NCBI GenBank assembly: GCA_018857735.1
Contig: JABMCL010002397.1
Location: forward strand, 105,001 to 169,000
Direction: 5' to 3'
Source: Alviniconcha marisindica
Taxonomy: Eukaryota; Mollusca; Gastropoda; Provannidae
Length of the DNA stretch: 64,000 nucleotides
Shown: positions 1 to 12,454 of the stretch, piece by piece
Layout: the number at the start of each line of letters is the position of its first letter
Numbering within the stretch: the stretch's first letter is position 1
Notes under the pieces: model-generated
The model's input: the letters and a program-made list of their open reading frames with translations, nothing else
Databases searched by the model: none
What the model was told of the DNA's origin: nothing
Program-made: the position numbers and the translations under genes

Positions 1-420
1 TTTTTAATATAATTGTTAATGGAATATTTGTCTTGTTAGTTCTCATCCACATCTCCACAGACCTGCTGCCGATGTGTGTGTGTGTGTGTGTGTGTGCGTG
101 CATGTATAGGGAAGGGGGTGGGGGTCCTCTACCAAAGACGCATACACCAGTACACTGGGCGGACCAGTGCCATGTTCAAGTAGCAGCGGGAGTAAATGGT
201 GGGTTTAGATTTCTGTAGACAAAGCTCAGTCTGGCGTTTGACTGGTCAGTGTTCACAGGGGATCAAATTTGGGGGGTGGGGGGTGGGGGGGCTGTCAGTT
301 GTTGAAACAGCTCACATCAAGACATGCCATGCCCAGATGACAGCTGTAAGTCCTCGTAGTGTGGAGTGCATAGCTTACAGGCAGGGAACATCCGTATTTT
401 ATCGGAGGAACCCCTCATGA

Positions 421-765
421 GAGATCACCCAGATGAAAGACCACCCTATGAGCGACCACTTTGATGAAAGACCACCCTATGAGAGACCACCCTCATGAAA
501 GACCACTATATGAAAGACCTCCCAAATGACAGACCACCCTATGAGTGACCACTCTGATGAAAGACCACCCTATCAGAGACCACCCTCATGAAAGACCACT
601 ATATGAAAGACCTCCCAAATGACAGACCACCCTATGAGTGACCACTCTGATGAAAGACCACCCTATGAGAGACCACCCTCATGAAAGACCACTATATGAA
701 AGACCTCCCCAATGAAAGACCAGTCATAAAAGACCACCTAGATGAGAGACTACCCATCTTTTAAT
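421..765. repeat. Degenerate tandem array, GACCACC family
   Basis: Short units of about 15-17 bp of the form GAAAGACCACCCTATGA are arranged in a longer period of about 120 bp, visible as the reappearance of CACTATATGAAAGACCTCCC near 504, 598 and 690. No coding sense is seen. It lies upstream of the F-box exon and may be in its first intron. Confidence 0.85.
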
Positions 766-864
766 TTAAAGACCACTTGTAAACCTTTCTTTTTTCCATG
801 TAAATGAACCCCTGATGGCAGACCACCCCTCTTTTATGACCGCTTTTGTTTGATTTAAGGTGGT

Positions 865-970
865 CGTAAGCCAGGGGTCATAATCTAGGTGCCGGGGTCA
901 TAAGACAGGGGTTATAAGCCAGGGGTTGTAAGCCAGGGGGTTATAAGCCAGGGGTCATAAGACATGGGTT
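865..970. repeat. Short tandem array, AAGCCAGGGGTCAT units
   Basis: About six imperfect copies of a 15-18 bp unit (AAGCCAGGGGTCATA and variants) lie in tandem just before the F-box exon. No gene is visible in 1-1060 apart from this, the array at 421-765 and a GT microsatellite near 75-100. Confidence 0.8.
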
Positions 971-1060
971 CCACCATGCTGGTGAAAAGGCTTACTCAGC
1001 TGTAAAATGCTTGATGTCATCTAATTCTAAGGCTCGTTTTTGTTTTGTTTATGTTTACAG

Positions 1061-2630
1061 CACCAGTAACCAGAGAGAGCTTGAACGCAGAGCAACAATG
1101 GCAGAGTGTAACAGGACAACTTCAGAAACCGATGCTTGTGTTGATGACTGCAGTGAAGGTAAAGGAACTGACATGAAAACCAAGAACATGCTGCACTCTG
1201 GTGAAGACAACATTGACAGCGCTGAGCAGGACACTGAGAGAACAGACTATGAGTGTGACTTCAGTTATCTCCCAGAACCTGTGTGGCTGAAAGTGATGGA
1301 GTTCCTTCCGCTGTCCGATCGGTATCGTGTCTCCATGACATGTCGCGCACTGTACAACATTTTCAACCATCCTTCAAACTGGAAGTCAGCCCATCTCCTT
1401 GTGGTTGGCGGAATGCACAACTATGGCATGAGCTACTCGTTCGTGCCAGACAAGTTCAGAATCATTGTTGACAAGTTTGGTCATTTTATCCAGCGCCTGA
1501 CCGTCTGCTTGAATGGCCACTTGGTCTCCTTGAAGGACAGCGCCAGAGAGATCCTTGAACGACTGTCTCAGGTCTGTCGTTTGGAGCACCTGGTGTTAGA
1601 GGTGGGCTTGCTGACGACAGATTACCACCTCGATGGGATCACACCAGTGCATGAAGATGTAAGGAGAATCTTGATGCTGATTGCCACTGCTTTTCGTCTC
1701 AAGAGGATTGAAATTCTGTCCTGGCCCATGTACCCACAGATTCTGTCTGAGGAAGAGGTCAACATTTTTCAGGTGATGAAGAAGAACCCTAAGCTGGAAG
1801 ATCTGGAATCACTCAGTCTGTTCTGGATGAAGAATAAGCACTGGACAGAGCGGTCACCCCTGCTGCCCACCCCAGATGTCACCAAGTCCCTTGTGTCTCA
1901 TTTCAGGGCCTTGCGGCATCTAGCTCTCCGATCACCGATGCTTAGTGACCAGCTGCTTGAAGAACTTGCATCTCCTTCACGTGAGCGACTACAATCACTG
2001 CAGATTCTTCTCATGCATTCTTCACAAGATCGTCACTCAACAAACATCAGTTCCTCACCTGTGGAAAGCACTGTGCAAGAGGAGTCCCAAGCTGGAAGTA
2101 GAGTGTGCTGTGATGTCACGCATTCCTGACATGGAAATGGCAGCCATGCTTCAGCCTGAAGTCCCCCTCGTCACCTTTACAATTCTCAAATACGCCCGTT
2201 GTTCCCAAGCCTTGATGGATTCTTTGAGGCAGAAGTTCCACACAACTCTTCGGTCTTTCATCTGCTACGCTGACCCCACAGATTGTGGCAGTGAGCTACT
2301 GGAACTGGTTAAAACCTGCAGCAATCTTGACACACTGGTGTTTCATGGGCAGATCCACTGCAACACACTCATGAGCATCGCTAAGTTACGCAGCCACTGG
2401 AAAAAGTTTGAATTTGTGGAGAAATGCATCATGACAGAGGCTGAGGATGAATTTGATGATGACTCAGTGATTGGTCAGAGTGCTGATGGTGACCTGGTTC
2501 AGTTGGACTTGGTTCGATTCCACGGACAACAGTCGGAGACAGAGCGGAAACAAATGCTGGACTCTCTGAGTGCTGAGGTGTCCAGGAGGTTTGACTACGG
2601 CTGGCGGCCATGCTGATTGGTCAGAAAAAG
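1061..2630 (+). other. Large exon carrying the F-box protein CDS
   Basis: A good 3' splice site, a T-rich tract ending TTTATGTTTACAG at 1060, precedes the start codon by 37 bases, so a 5' UTR exon further upstream is likely. A donor-like site AAAAAG/GTCAGT at 2630/2631 lies 14 bases after the stop codon. The transcript could therefore end at the poly(A) signal near 2924 or be spliced on to 3446. Confidence 0.6.
1098..2616 (+). CDS. F-box protein, FBXO33/FBXO39-like, with one frame change
   Basis: This is likely a substrate-recognition subunit of an SCF (Skp1-Cullin1-F-box) ubiquitin ligase. The chosen start is the first ATG after the splice acceptor. Residues 1-55 are acidic and low-complexity. 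Residues about 57-97 form the F-box (YLPEPVWLKVMEFLPLSDRY, then CRALYNIF and the closing NW), which binds Skp1. The rest is a leucine-rich, LRR-like substrate-binding half with repeated LxxLxL patterns such as LRHLALRSPMLSDQLLEEL. About 505 residues are expected, in the range of FBXO33 and FBXO39. The reading frame changes once by +1 between 1945 and 2129. The frame-0 text LQSLQILLMHSS continues sensibly as VPHLWKALCKRSPKLEV in the next frame, placing the shift near 2030-2050, probably at the A-run in CAACAAACATC. Cause unknown: one extra base in the assembly, a real lesion, or recoding. Family placement rests on the F-box plus overall layout; the exact orthologue is not certain. Confidence 0.8.
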
Positions 2631-2923
2631 GTCAGTAATTAATCTGCCAGGCTTTAGTTTCACATGTCAGGGCCCATGAAGTCATTTTTCCGTTATTTAT
2701 AAATGAAACATATTTTGCTCTGGAATTCATTCATCAAAATACTCCCATCAGGGAAGGGATACTGTGACTGAATGTGTACATGTATATTACAAGTGTAAGT
2801 GTGTGACCATGTCAACCACAACAGGATTTTAATGGTCACTGTAATTGTAAATGCGATAAATGTTCTAATTGTGGCTCTAGTACTCAGAGACATTTTTTGG
2901 ACACTGTAAAAAAGTGTAAATGT

Positions 2924-2929
2924 AATAAA
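2924..2929 (+). terminator. Poly(A) signal AATAAA, F-box gene
   Basis: AATAAA lies about 310 bases after the F-box stop codon, in AT-rich sequence followed by T/G-rich sequence. It is the likely 3' end of the unspliced form. Between the stop and this signal I see no other feature. Confidence 0.5.
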
Positions 2930-3009
2930 TGTAAAGTTTTGCATAATTGTGTCACTAGCAGTAGTGTCATAGACATTTCCATGTAACTGAAACTCTCATC
3001 AAGGACTGA

Positions 3010-3056
3010 CACTTTTATGAGACCATAAAAAAAAAAAGGGGGGGGGGGGGGGGTAA
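3010..3056. repeat. A-run followed by G-run homopolymer
   Basis: About eleven A are followed by about twenty G. Runs of this kind recur in the window (10024, 10294, 22927, 48835, 54058) and are prone to assembly length error. Confidence 0.85.
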
Positions 3057-3445
3057 CACATACAGCTGTAGGCAGTATGATTTACATACTTTAACATTTT
3101 TGGTGAAAAGTTCATCACTGGCATGACAACAGTTACCATACCTTACAAACTGCACTCAATCTGTCAGTATTCATTGCCACACCTTTGAGCCAGCTCCATC
3201 TGCAGTGTTCCACAAGGATCAGTCCTTTGACCTGTACTCTTTCTTCTTCACACAGCTTCTCTTTCCTGTGATTATCACTGAAAAGCACTGTGTCCTTCAC
3301 CACTCATACACATCCTTCACCGCTTATAAACTGATGACCTCAACTCCAGAAATCTGGATATATATATATATATTATATAATTATGAAGTTTTATGTATAC
3401 ATGGAGAAATATAGATTGTTCATTGTCCTACATGTTTATTTGCAG

Positions 3446-3527
3446 GTGATGAATTGGCACCTGGACACAGCATCACTGACCAGAATCTTGAAGTTCTTCA
3501 GCACACTGGCAGGCAGCCTCCATTGAC
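3446..3527 (+). other. Orphan exon candidate A (82 nt)
   Basis: It is bounded by an acceptor TGTTTATTTGCAG and a donor GAC/GTGAGTATG, both close to consensus. One frame is open throughout and reads DELAPGHSITDQNLEVLQ and onward, entering with one base owed by an upstream exon and leaving two bases (AC). These join in frame to candidate B at 6571. No ATG lies in that frame, so an upstream start is needed. It could be a 3' UTR exon of the F-box gene (donor at 2631) or an internal exon of the gene ending at 16998. Confidence 0.5.
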
Positions 3528-3834
3528 GTGAGTATGACTTACTCATTGACCTGACTGGCTTGCCGCTATGTGGACTGGCTGTGCTTGGGAGCCACATGGA
3601 ATTTATACAGCTGACTCAGATAGATTTAAATACAAGGCAAGCAATCCTGCATATAATTTGGATGACAGTGTAGCTGTGTTACTTCCCCTAGCTTTGTGAT
3701 TTGCTGCCAAAATAAAACTATGCATGTACATGTGATGTATACGTAGTTTGCACCAGGGACACTGTCTGCTTTCACTGATGTTGGGATAGTGTGTGTGTGT
3801 GTGTGTGTGTGTGCACGCATGCACATGTACATGC

Positions 3835-3883
<49 letters not shown>

Positions 3884-6089
3884 CATGTATGTGTGCCTCC
3901 ATGTGTAACAACTGTCAGTGACAGACATGCTAAAGCATTTGACCATCACTTCGTTTTTTGATCCTAATGGCTGTACATGTGTCATTAGTGCATGAGTTGT
4001 GAGCCTATCTGTTTCATTCTGTTTGTTCCTGTTCAGCTGTGGACAGTATTGGTGATCTTTCACCGAGAGGAGTTGTTCCACTATCACTGAGGCTGAGTAA
4101 GACAGCAGCAAATAACAGACAATTTTTTTTCTTCTGTACTGAAGTCTGCACTCAGTGTAATTCACGAGTAGTTTTCAATGTGTGAGTGAATGGGGGAGCA
4201 GATGGAGGGTGAGTGTTAGGGCAAGTCGGTTTGCGGTCCTCAAATGTATGAGAATGTGTGTGTGTCACAGTGTGTGTGTGTGTGTGTGTGCGTGCCTGTG
4301 TGTTTGTGTGTGCATGCGTGTGTGTGTGTGGATGGAATGAACTTAACGTATACGCTACACTGGCATATCCACGTATCAGTTCATTCAGTTCACACAGCAC
4401 ATCCTCAAACCATTTGAGGACAGCAAACCGACGGGGCTAAAAGTGGATATTGCCAGTGTCAGAGTGTTTTTTAGGTCATGAGTTTGATATAGTGGGCATT
4501 CTGGTGAGAGCTGAATGGTATATATGTGTGTGCATGTGTGTGTGTGATTAGAAAATAACATAAATGAGATTATTTTCTTTCTTGTATATTGCTGCTGCTT
4601 GTATGGCATATATGTATATATTATATATATTTATGTCCATTACTTTTCTTGTGTATCTGTATATTGTTGTCATATATATATTACTTTCTTCAACAAGTTA
4701 CCTTTAATTGTTTTCTCACTTAATGTTGAAAGTGTCAGAAAATGTTGTAAAACACAGTGAGTTTGTGTAGACCAGAGAATAGTGCTACACAAAAGTTAAA
4801 AAATAAAATAAATTAAACCATGGTACGTCTTGTAGTTGAAGGAGGAGCATAAATTAATGGCTGTCCAGAAAGGACCAGCTTGTGTCACATACATTTAAAG
4901 TTGCACTGAAGAACGAAGACCCATCTGTTTAAAACCTGTACTGTCTTAGTGCTAGCAAACTCTCCGTAATTGCTGACTGCTGGTGTGTGTGTGTGCATGT
5001 GTGCGTGTATGCGTATGTGTGCAGGTGCACATGGGTGTGTTTAATGTAGGACTCGCTGTTTGGCTTTGATTTTGGTTTGATATGCTTGGAATCATTGTTA
5101 GTGTCATTTGACACGTGCTGTGTCTCAATGCGGGTGTTTAAATTTGATTCCTGTACAGCACGCCAAGCCCTGTTTATATGTTAGAGGTTCATCCTCTGCA
5201 AATATTTTGTTATTGCTATTATTGTCATGATTATTGCCTTGCACCAGCACTGACATAATACTAATAACACTTTTATCGCTGTCATTTGTACAGCATGAGA
5301 TCTCACCAACAAGGATCAGCACACAGTGCTTTTCAACATTAACAAAATCAACGTCGATATGTCAGTCTGAGTGACAATGATACTGATAGGATAGTGCAAA
5401 TAAAGGTGATTTTCATTCGTGCCAAAAACAAAAACAAAATGTTATGGAAGAGTTGTGTGCTGATGAATTGTGGTGAAGATGGAACTATAAACTGGTAACT
5501 ACAAAAAAGAACAACAACAACAAAAACTGGCCACTGCTGACAGGAAGTTGTTATCTGTCTCACACAACTATCAGCTGTACTGGCAAGACTTGCTTCCAGC
5601 AACAGTGCTGGGTAGTAGCATATTAACTGACACCAGTGTGAACTTGCTTCAGTGTGTGCACATTATTAATGTGAATCCTTATGCATAGTGTTGAAGAAAC
5701 TATTATAATGTATTTGTTTATTCCTTCATATATTTATTACCATATAGATGCATTTATCAGTTTTTTTGGTCAGTGTGTCTATTTATCATGTGCTTTGTTG
5801 TTGGTGTGAAGATTATCAGCTTGTGATCTATATATATATATTATGCAGTTATTTTCTTTAATTAATGGTAGGTTTTAACTCAGTTAGGCTATTTCGTATT
5901 TCATAATGAGTCATAAAACATGATTTTTTGTCATAATAATGGTAATAATAATAGGGAATTTATGGAGTGCTTTCAGCAACTCAGTTACAACTAAAGTATG
6001 GAATGAATCAATCATAACACCGAAAGAAAAAAAGCATGTATTTATTAATTACAATAATAAGTATACCTATTCATCCAAAGTGTAATGAA

Positions 6090-6176
<87 letters not shown>

Positions 6177-6570
6177 ACAAAAAGGACATTGAAAAGTGGG
6201 AGCGACTATTGCTGGTCAAGAATGCATTATGAATAGCCGCCTACACTCTGGTGCCACCCAAAAGTCTGTGACACAGACATTGGAAAGACTGACTCCAGAA
6301 GCAAGCAAGGCAGCAATGAAAGAACTAGCTACTGTTTTCTAAACAGGGTTTGTCCATGAAGGCTGGTATGTCTGAAATGAGTAGTTCAGGAGATCAAAAA
6401 GTTGAAATTTAAGACCAAGGGTTTTGTTTCAAAATGTTCCATTGATTTTATTTTGAACTGAAAATGTAGCCTGCATCAGTGATGATTAGTGGACTTCACG
6501 TTGGAAGCCACTGGCAAGGGTCACAGCTGGCCTGTGGTGTACCTGCTGCATTTTGGGTCTTGTTCCTCAG
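3528..6570. other. Intron-like or intergenic sequence with microsatellites
   Basis: AT-rich unique sequence is interrupted by GT/AC microsatellites near 3790-3880, 4256-4330, 4980-5035 and 6092-6174. ORFs here are Cys-Val or His-Thr repeats translated from the dinucleotide runs. I see no gene. Confidence 0.6.
6092..6174. repeat. (AC)n microsatellite
   Basis: About 40 AC dinucleotides with a single missing base near 6127. Non-coding. Confidence 0.95.
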
Positions 6571-6623
6571 GCAACATGAGCGTGTGCTGAACATCCATGC
6601 CCGATACAGAAAAGGCAACAGAG
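6571..6623 (+). other. Orphan exon candidate B (53 nt)
   Basis: A strong acceptor (TTTTGGGTCTTGTTCCTCAG, ending at 6570) and a strong donor (CAGAG/GTGAGC) bound 53 bases. Joined to candidate A the frame reads QHERVLNIHARYRKGNR and leaves one base, G. That G plus CT from an acceptor at 16807 gives a codon in the correct frame of the zinc-ribbon last exon. This three-way phase match suggests, without proving, an alternative transcript. Confidence 0.5.
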
Positions 6624-8315
<1,692 letters not shown>

Positions 8316-8490
8316 TTCAGGAGCTGTGTGAGAGTCGAGGTGGACGTCCTGGACTGTCCGTCCTAACGAGCCTTCTGGTTTCCGTGGACGTAAAGATTTA
8401 TTGCACCGTGCTTTGGCATTGGTCACAACTTGTCCCTAATATGTCAACTGACATCTGAGGACATAAAGCATCACTTCATCATCATCACCA
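8316..8490 (+). mobile_element. Short dispersed repeat, copy 1 (SINE-like)
   Basis: About 175 bases from TTCAGGAGCTGTGTGAGAGT to a (TCA)n tail. Nearly the same sequence appears at 42221-42395 and in reverse at 8901-9059. It includes the blocks TCCTAACGAGCCTTCTGGTT, GTGGACGTAAAG and CTAATATGTCAACTGACATC. The trinucleotide tail, lack of coding capacity and dispersal fit a SINE or SINE 3' part. I do not recognise the family. Confidence 0.7.
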
Positions 8491-8900
8491 TGCTCCGCAG
8501 AGCTCAGGAGCTGTGAGAAAGTCGAGGTGGCCGTAAGTAAGTAAGTATGTAAACATGGTGCTTAACGTCCACAGAAACCATGAGGCTTATTAGGGAAGGG
8601 GGGGGGGGAGGGAGTATGGAGATGGGAGAAGATGGAGATTATATACCTATCGCTACTCGGCTGTCACCACCAGAATGACTTCTGCATCAAGATGGGCAGC
8701 GATGAGAGCCATTTTAATGTTTCATAATTGTGAGGGACAAAGTTACAAGACAGTGTCCACAGATCGCAACTTTTGAAGAGAAAGGAGAGCCGAAGCAGAT
8801 TCGAACCGAGGTCCTTCTGCTTACCGGCTCACGAGGTGGCCGTCCTGGGTTCCCGTCCCTATTAAGCCTACGGTTTCTGTGGACGTAGGTAGGTAGGTAG
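8491..8900. mobile_element. Related repeat sequence nested between opposed copies
   Basis: Further fragments of the same vocabulary occur here: CAGGAGCTGTGAGAAAGTCG near 8507, TGGTGCTTAACGTCCACAGA near 8559, and GTGGACGTAGGTAGG near 8879. A tRNA B-box-like sequence GGTTCGAATC lies on the - strand at about 8793-8802, suggesting a tRNA-derived head. The order looks like several insertions into one another. Confidence 0.45.
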
Positions 8901-9059
8901 TGTTGCTTAATGTCCTCAGATGTCAGTTGACATATTAGGGACAAGCTGGGACCAATGCCGAAGCATGGTTCAATATAGCTTTACGTCCACGGAAACCAGA
9001 AGGCTCGTTAGGACGGACAGCTCAGGACGGCCACCTCGACTCTCACACAGCTCCTGAAC
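8901..9059 (-). mobile_element. Short dispersed repeat, copy 2, inverted
   Basis: This is the reverse complement of the element at 8316-8490, running from TGTTGCTTAATGTCCTCAGA to CACACAGCTCCTGAACT. The two copies are arms of a long imperfect inverted repeat with a spacer of about 410 bases. Confidence 0.7.
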
Positions 9060-9689
9060 TATGACCGTGGACGTAAAGCAACCCTCAACCAACAACCGTG
9101 CTCGCGTCGCCCGAAGAAGGTCAAAGACTGGAGGTCGCGGGAAGCTTGGCGTTAGACCAGCTGTGACCCTTGACGCCGTTTCCTGCAGTCAAGTCCCGCT
9201 AACTGCTACTAACACAAGTATTGTTAACAGTACATAAACTAAATCAGCCGACCATCTGCTGTTGCTGACACAAATATTGTTAACTGCGCCGCATAAACTA
9301 AATCAGTCAGCCGACCATTTTAAGAACGAAATCCTCAATTTGATTGGATTGTTACTTTGAACTCTTCTGACTTCCCGCTCAATCAGTGGGATGAGACTGA
9401 AAGGCCGATCGGCCTCAAGAAGTTCTTGGACAGAACACGTCAGTCTCCACAGGCTGGTTCCTTCAGAGAGGCCGAGCAGAAGTACGCGCTGTGAGGCAAC
9501 AGACAGATTCCTGGCCGGCCAGTGGATCCCAGGGTGCCCGGCGTTACGTTGTCCGACATAGCGACTGTTGAGTCCGACTGACATAGCGATGCGGTCCGAC
9601 ATAGCGGTAGTCCGGAGACGAACTGAAAAACGTGTCGATAGTCAGAACTAGAAAACGTCTTATTTGTTCGAACAGCTGGCAGCAGTAGT

Positions 9690-9906
9690 CTTGTCCGACG
9701 TGTCTGACAGTCCCACCATACTAACTCGCTTTCCGGTCTCTGGTCCCACGTGTCGACAGTCCCACCACACCTCGCTTTCCGGTCTCTGGTCCCACGTGTC
9801 GACAGTCCCACCACACTAACTCGCTTTCCGGTCTCTGGTCCCACGTGTCGACAGTGCCATCACACTCTAAGCCTCGCTTTCCGGTCTCTGGTTCCACGTG
9901 TCGACC
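9690..9906. repeat. 49-bp tandem repeat with CACGTG core, about 4 copies
   Basis: The unit contains CTCGCTTTCCGGTCTCTGGT followed by CCCACGTGTCGACAGT. Copies recur near 9720, 9770, 9820 and 9875. Each carries CACGTG, an E-box core that could bind bHLH factors; this is inference only. Confidence 0.8.
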
Positions 9907-10021
9907 GCTAGGCCAAACCGGCTAACGCCTCGGCATCGCCGGCAAAGTCAGTAAGTAAACCTAACCGAATACTTCCAAGTCCAACTAGGTTCGCGAACAA
10001 ACATTCACCCAATTAAAAACG

Positions 10022-10046
10022 GCAGGGGGGGGGGGGGGGGGGGGAG
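10022..10046. repeat. Poly-G tract
   Basis: About two dozen G in a row, then GAGAGAG. A second G-rich stretch at 10256-10313 (GGAGGAGGAGCGGGGAGG, then about 22 G) could form G-quadruplexes. Confidence 0.85.
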
Positions 10047-10569
10047 AGAGCGGCAGTCGAACCACAGACATCGCACCATCGCAGTCGTGCTTCTTTTATT
10101 AGTTATTGGCCATTGGGGTGCATGCGTGGGCGAACATGCGTCTGGTCTCTAGACGAATTGAACGAAGGCTAGTTCTAGCTCAGTGAGTGGGAAAACCCCA
10201 AACTGTTTCAACAGTGCGGTGAGCTTGAGCATCGGAGACCGGGTGAGGTCAGTGACGGTGGGGGTGGAAGGGGAGGAGGAGGAGCGGGGAGGGGGGGGGG
10301 GGGGGGGGGGGGTAGGACAAGGACACCACTCTTCGAGCCCCAGTTCCCGACCTTCAAAGTTGAATAACCCCACCATCTGCAGATCATTCACTGCCGCCTC
10401 CGGCCGGATTTGGTCAAAGATTTTACTAAGGTGAAATAGAGCCGACAGTGGCCAGAGCTCCACTAATTTGTGCATCTCAATACGGCCTACTCCTACCTAC
10501 TGGCCTAATTATATGGCTGTAGACTGCACTCCTGATAATGACAAGAACAAGAAACAAACTAATGGTCAA

Positions 10570-11165
10570 ACTGATTCAAGTTTTCGGAGGGCGCTGACAG
10601 CGTCGGTGCCGGACAGCTGCTCTGTGAGAGAAAGAGTGCCCCTTCAGTGGCACGGTTTGGAGGAAGGTGCCGGAAAACGATGCTCGGAGTGTGCCACCTT
10701 CACAAACTCCAAGCACTGGTTTACGACATCCTTCCTTCAACCACTGCCGTATTTAGTTACGCCATAGGGTCCAGAAAACTGTCAGATAACGAGCAGTTTT
10801 TAGTTGGTGCTCAAATAGTAGCAAGTTTGTTACAAACAACCCAGATTATATTAGACGTTTGTTTTATAACTGACCATGTTGCTTACGCCAGCTCAAATAA
10901 AACTAAAATCGTTTGAATCGAGACTAAACTGGAGGTTTTTCACCCGGGGTGGATGCGCCCCCACGCGTGCGTGCTTGGGCGCTAGGTTGCTTCTACAGTT
11001 ATATTACTCTGTACCCAAACCTTTCGGAGGGCACTGACCGCGTCGGTGGACAGCTGCGCGGAGATAAAGACTGCCCCTTCAGTGGCATAACCAGATCTGG
11101 CAGAGTTTGGAGGAAGGTGCCGGAAAGCGATGGAGTGTGCCACCCGGCTTCACTGTCAGTCACTG
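10570..11165. repeat. Segmental duplication, copy 1
   Basis: Sequence from the block CAAGCACTGGTTTACGACAT at about 10710 through GTGCCGGAAAGCGATG at about 11132 matches 12455-12945 in order, with small indels. Shared blocks include ATCGTTTGAATCGAGA, CCCGGGGTGGATGCG and ACCTTTCGGAGGGC. A further partial copy of the last block begins the segment at about 10580. Confidence 0.8.
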
Positions 11166-11335
11166 AGTAGAGAAACGCGGGTCGGTCAGTCGGAGCACGG
11201 AGCTTACTGTCCGCCCAGAGAAGTGTAGTGTCTCTGGTCCGCTCTGCGGTTGGAGGTGCCGCTGTTGTCGACGCGGCCGTTCCATGCCGCAGTGCCGAAG
11301 CCGGCGATGGCGACTGACTCGATTTGGTGCCGGAC

Positions 11336-11485
11336 TGAGTAGTGTGGCCCAGTCAGTCGTTTGTCAGCCGTGTCGTTACGCCGGCTGAGTAGTGTGGCCC
11401 AGTCAGTCGTTTGTCAGTCGTGTCGTTACGCCGGCTGAGTAGTGTGGCCCAGTCGTTTGTCAGTCGTGTCGTTACGCCGGCTGAG
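11336..11485. repeat. 50-bp tandem repeat, about 3 copies
   Basis: The unit reads GGCTGAGTAGTGTGGCCCAG then TCGTTTGTCAGTCGTGTCGT then TACGCC. The last copy lacks a TCAG. CpG-rich and non-coding. Confidence 0.85.
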
Positions 11486-11594
11486 CCAGGAGAAAAGTCG
11501 TGGTGCTTTTCAGTCAAGCAAAGACTCCTTAGGCCTGTCGCTAACCTAGGGGAAACTGATCTTTGCTTCAGGATGGTGCAGCGGCCGCATCGCC

Positions 11595-11755
11595 GTTTTG
11601 ACTTCATCAGTTTAGGGCCATCGTCAATCGAGACGAACATTGAAACAGTTTCAGTGAAAGGCCGCGACGCTGTTTTGACTTCATCAGTTTAGGGCCATCC
11701 GGTCAATCAGACGTTCGGAACATTGAAACAGTTTCAGTGAAAGGCCGCGACGATG
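11595..11755. repeat. Direct duplication of about 80 bp
   Basis: Two copies share TTTTGACTTCATCAGTTTAG, GGGCCATC, and AACATTGAAACAGTTTCAGT followed by GAAAGGCCGCGACG. Confidence 0.8.
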
Positions 11756-12094
11756 GGGACTAAACTTCTGAGACACAGGCTAGAGCGCATATGGGCTTTT
11801 CCGAGTGCATTGATACCATCTTGAACTGAAGTGAACTTCGTTTTTACTGCTGACACTGCATGGCCTCGTTGGCCGCTCAGTATTTGACTCGAGCCGCACT
11901 TTGGCGGCAGATCCGGCAGTCCGCCGGCTTGTTTTCAGGTACGGCCCGGAACTAATCGAGTCAGTTGAGCGGATGTCGCATTCATTTGCATAATTTTGCG
12001 CATTGTATGTTCAGTTTTCTTTAAGTCAGTTGTAAAGCGCTTTGAGTCAGTTTTCGAAAGCGCTCTACTATAAGTCTCTATTCATAAAATTTAA

Positions 12095-12142
12095 GAGAGA
12101 GAGGGAATAGAGACAGGATCATCAGCCTGCCAAAGAGAGAGA

Positions 12143-12182
<40 letters not shown>
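12095..12182. repeat. (GA)n-rich microsatellite
   Basis: An imperfect then pure GA tract. GA tracts can act as GAGA-type promoter elements, but nothing here shows that. Confidence 0.85.
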
Positions 12183-12185
<3 letters not shown>

Positions 12186-12454
12186 CTAGCGCAGAACAAG
12201 CCAGGCTTTTCAACAACTGACAACACTGAAACAAATTTAAAAAATGCAATGAGTCTGAACAAGGCAGAGACTCCGAACTGGAAGTTTTTTTCAGTTTTTT
12301 TTTTTTAAAGTGAGTCAGTAGTTTGTCCGAGTCACTGGAATCAGTGGCGGCCGAAGCGAACCGCCGGAACTGGGTCCGAATGACGTCACCGGGTTGGGGT
12401 CGACGGAATTTCACCGAATGACGCCTGCGGCATGTCAGTAAAGTGACAAACTCA

